A stretch of 6,592 bases of DNA from an uncultured Verrucomicrobiota bacterium (GTDB taxonomy: Bacteria; Verrucomicrobiota; Verrucomicrobiia; Chthoniobacterales; SZAS-18), in assembly GCA_937873255.1 (NCBI GenBank), contig CALMVM010000155.1:1-6592 (forward strand). Reading direction: 5' to 3'. Position 1 is the stretch's first letter. Each line of letters begins with the position of its first letter. Position numbers and translations under genes: made by a program. This document shows, piece by piece, positions 6,176 through 6,592 of the stretch. Below the pieces are notes generated by a model. That model did no database searches. It was not told the DNA's origin and saw only the letters and a program-made list of their open reading frames with translations.

Positions 6176-6592
6176 ATGCACGATCTTGCGACCCCGAAGC
6201 CGAAGAAGGCCAAGCGCCGGGCGGTGCGTTGCCCGGCCGTCGGGGAAACTGCTGACGTTGAAGAAGCTTTCGAGATGGTGGTGCGACTGCGACCGGTGAT
6301 CCGGCTGACTCACCGGCAGTTGGAGAATTTTTGCGCGCTGAACTCGGATTTGCGGATCGAGCAAACGGCGGGAGGAGAACTCATCATCATGCCGCCGGTT
6401 TTCAGTGAAGGTAGTCACAAAAACTTCACTCTTGTCGGCCTGTTCTTCGCCTGGGCGGAGAAGATGGGCGGCGGCCGGTTTTTCGATTCGTCGGGAGGTT
6501 TCCGGCTGCCAAACAAAGCCATGCGTTCGCCGGATGTTTCGTGGGCGGCCCAGGAGCGGCTAGACCGCTTGTCGCCGGAAGATCGGGAAGGC
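6176..6592 (+). CDS. Uma2 family (DUF820) PD-(D/E)XK nuclease-fold protein, partial at the right edge
   Basis: The frame is open for 139 codons from the ATG to the window end, with no stop. The Uma2 signature is clear: VIRLTHRQLENFCALNSDLR (41-60), IEQTAGGELIIMPPV (61-75), SHKNFTLVGLFFAWAE (80-95) and RLPNKAMRSPDVSWAAQERL (110-129). Asp120 in the SPDVSW motif is the expected metal-binding Asp of the restriction-endonuclease-like fold; the later E-x-K lies beyond the edge. Cellular roles of Uma2 proteins are largely unknown, and many are found in multiple copies. The N-terminus before residue 40 is Lys/Arg-rich (TPKPKKAKRRAVR) and is not part of the usual domain. An ATG at 6275 (residue 34) would remove it, so the start is uncertain. 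The gene diverges from the polymerase with 100 bp between starts. A TATTCT at 6161-6166 could be a -10, but would leave almost no leader before 6176. Confidence 0.85.
   Translation, partial: MHDLATPKPKKAKRRAVRCPAVGETADVEEAFEMVVRLRPVIRLTHRQLENFCALNSDLRIEQTAGGELIIMPPVFSEGSHKNFTLVGLFFAWAEKMGGGRFFDSSGGFRLPNKAMRSPDVSWAAQERLDRLSPEDREG

Noticed and set aside
4795..6255. Plus-strand open frame of 486 codons opposite the polymerase
   Set aside because: It is an antisense shadow in GC-rich DNA. Its translation is Ala/Gly/Arg/Asp-rich with no recognisable family, while the minus strand carries a full set of Y-family motifs.
6107..6418. Minus-strand open frame of 103 codons upstream of the polymerase
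   Set aside because: It overlaps the Uma2 coding sequence in antisense and resembles no family. The plus-strand frame carries the conserved motifs.

Overview
The window is GC-rich bacterial chromosomal DNA. Six of its seven genes lie on the minus strand and look like ordinary housekeeping or accessory genes; the seventh diverges on the plus strand and leaves the right edge. The organism cannot be fixed from the sequence. The GC-rich codon use, weak or absent Shine-Dalgarno sites and overall protein style would suit Verrucomicrobiota (an Opitutales-like lineage), but this is only an inference. There is no rRNA, tRNA, CRISPR array or insertion sequence.

In the direction of minus-strand transcription (right to left) the layout is: a Y-family translesion DNA polymerase (4837-6075); peptide chain release factor 3, prfC (3068-4771, or from 4831); a secreted N-acetylmuramoyl-L-alanine amidase (1746-2957); glutamate racemase, murI (812-1687); a pyridoxamine 5'-phosphate oxidase-family flavoprotein (247-792); and the first 62 codons of a membrane acyltransferase (1-188), which runs off the left edge and is read from the frame without a stop. 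On the plus strand, divergent from the polymerase, is the first part of a Uma2-family nuclease-fold protein (6176-6592).

Spacing suggests transcriptional units rather than one certain operon. The polymerase and prfC are almost contiguous; prfC and the amidase are 110 bp apart; the amidase and murI are separated by 58 bp holding an unusual inverted heptamer repeat; murI and the flavoprotein are 19 bp apart with a clear ribosome binding site. The amidase, racemase and possibly the acyltransferase all concern peptidoglycan or surface polymers. The polymerase and Uma2 protein share a 100 bp divergent promoter region containing three GTTC elements spaced exactly 10 bp apart.

No wholly new multi-gene system is evident. 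The points most worth a second look are the phased GTTC repeats upstream of the polymerase, and the inverted heptamer repeat whose loop carries the only usable start codon (TTG) of murI.
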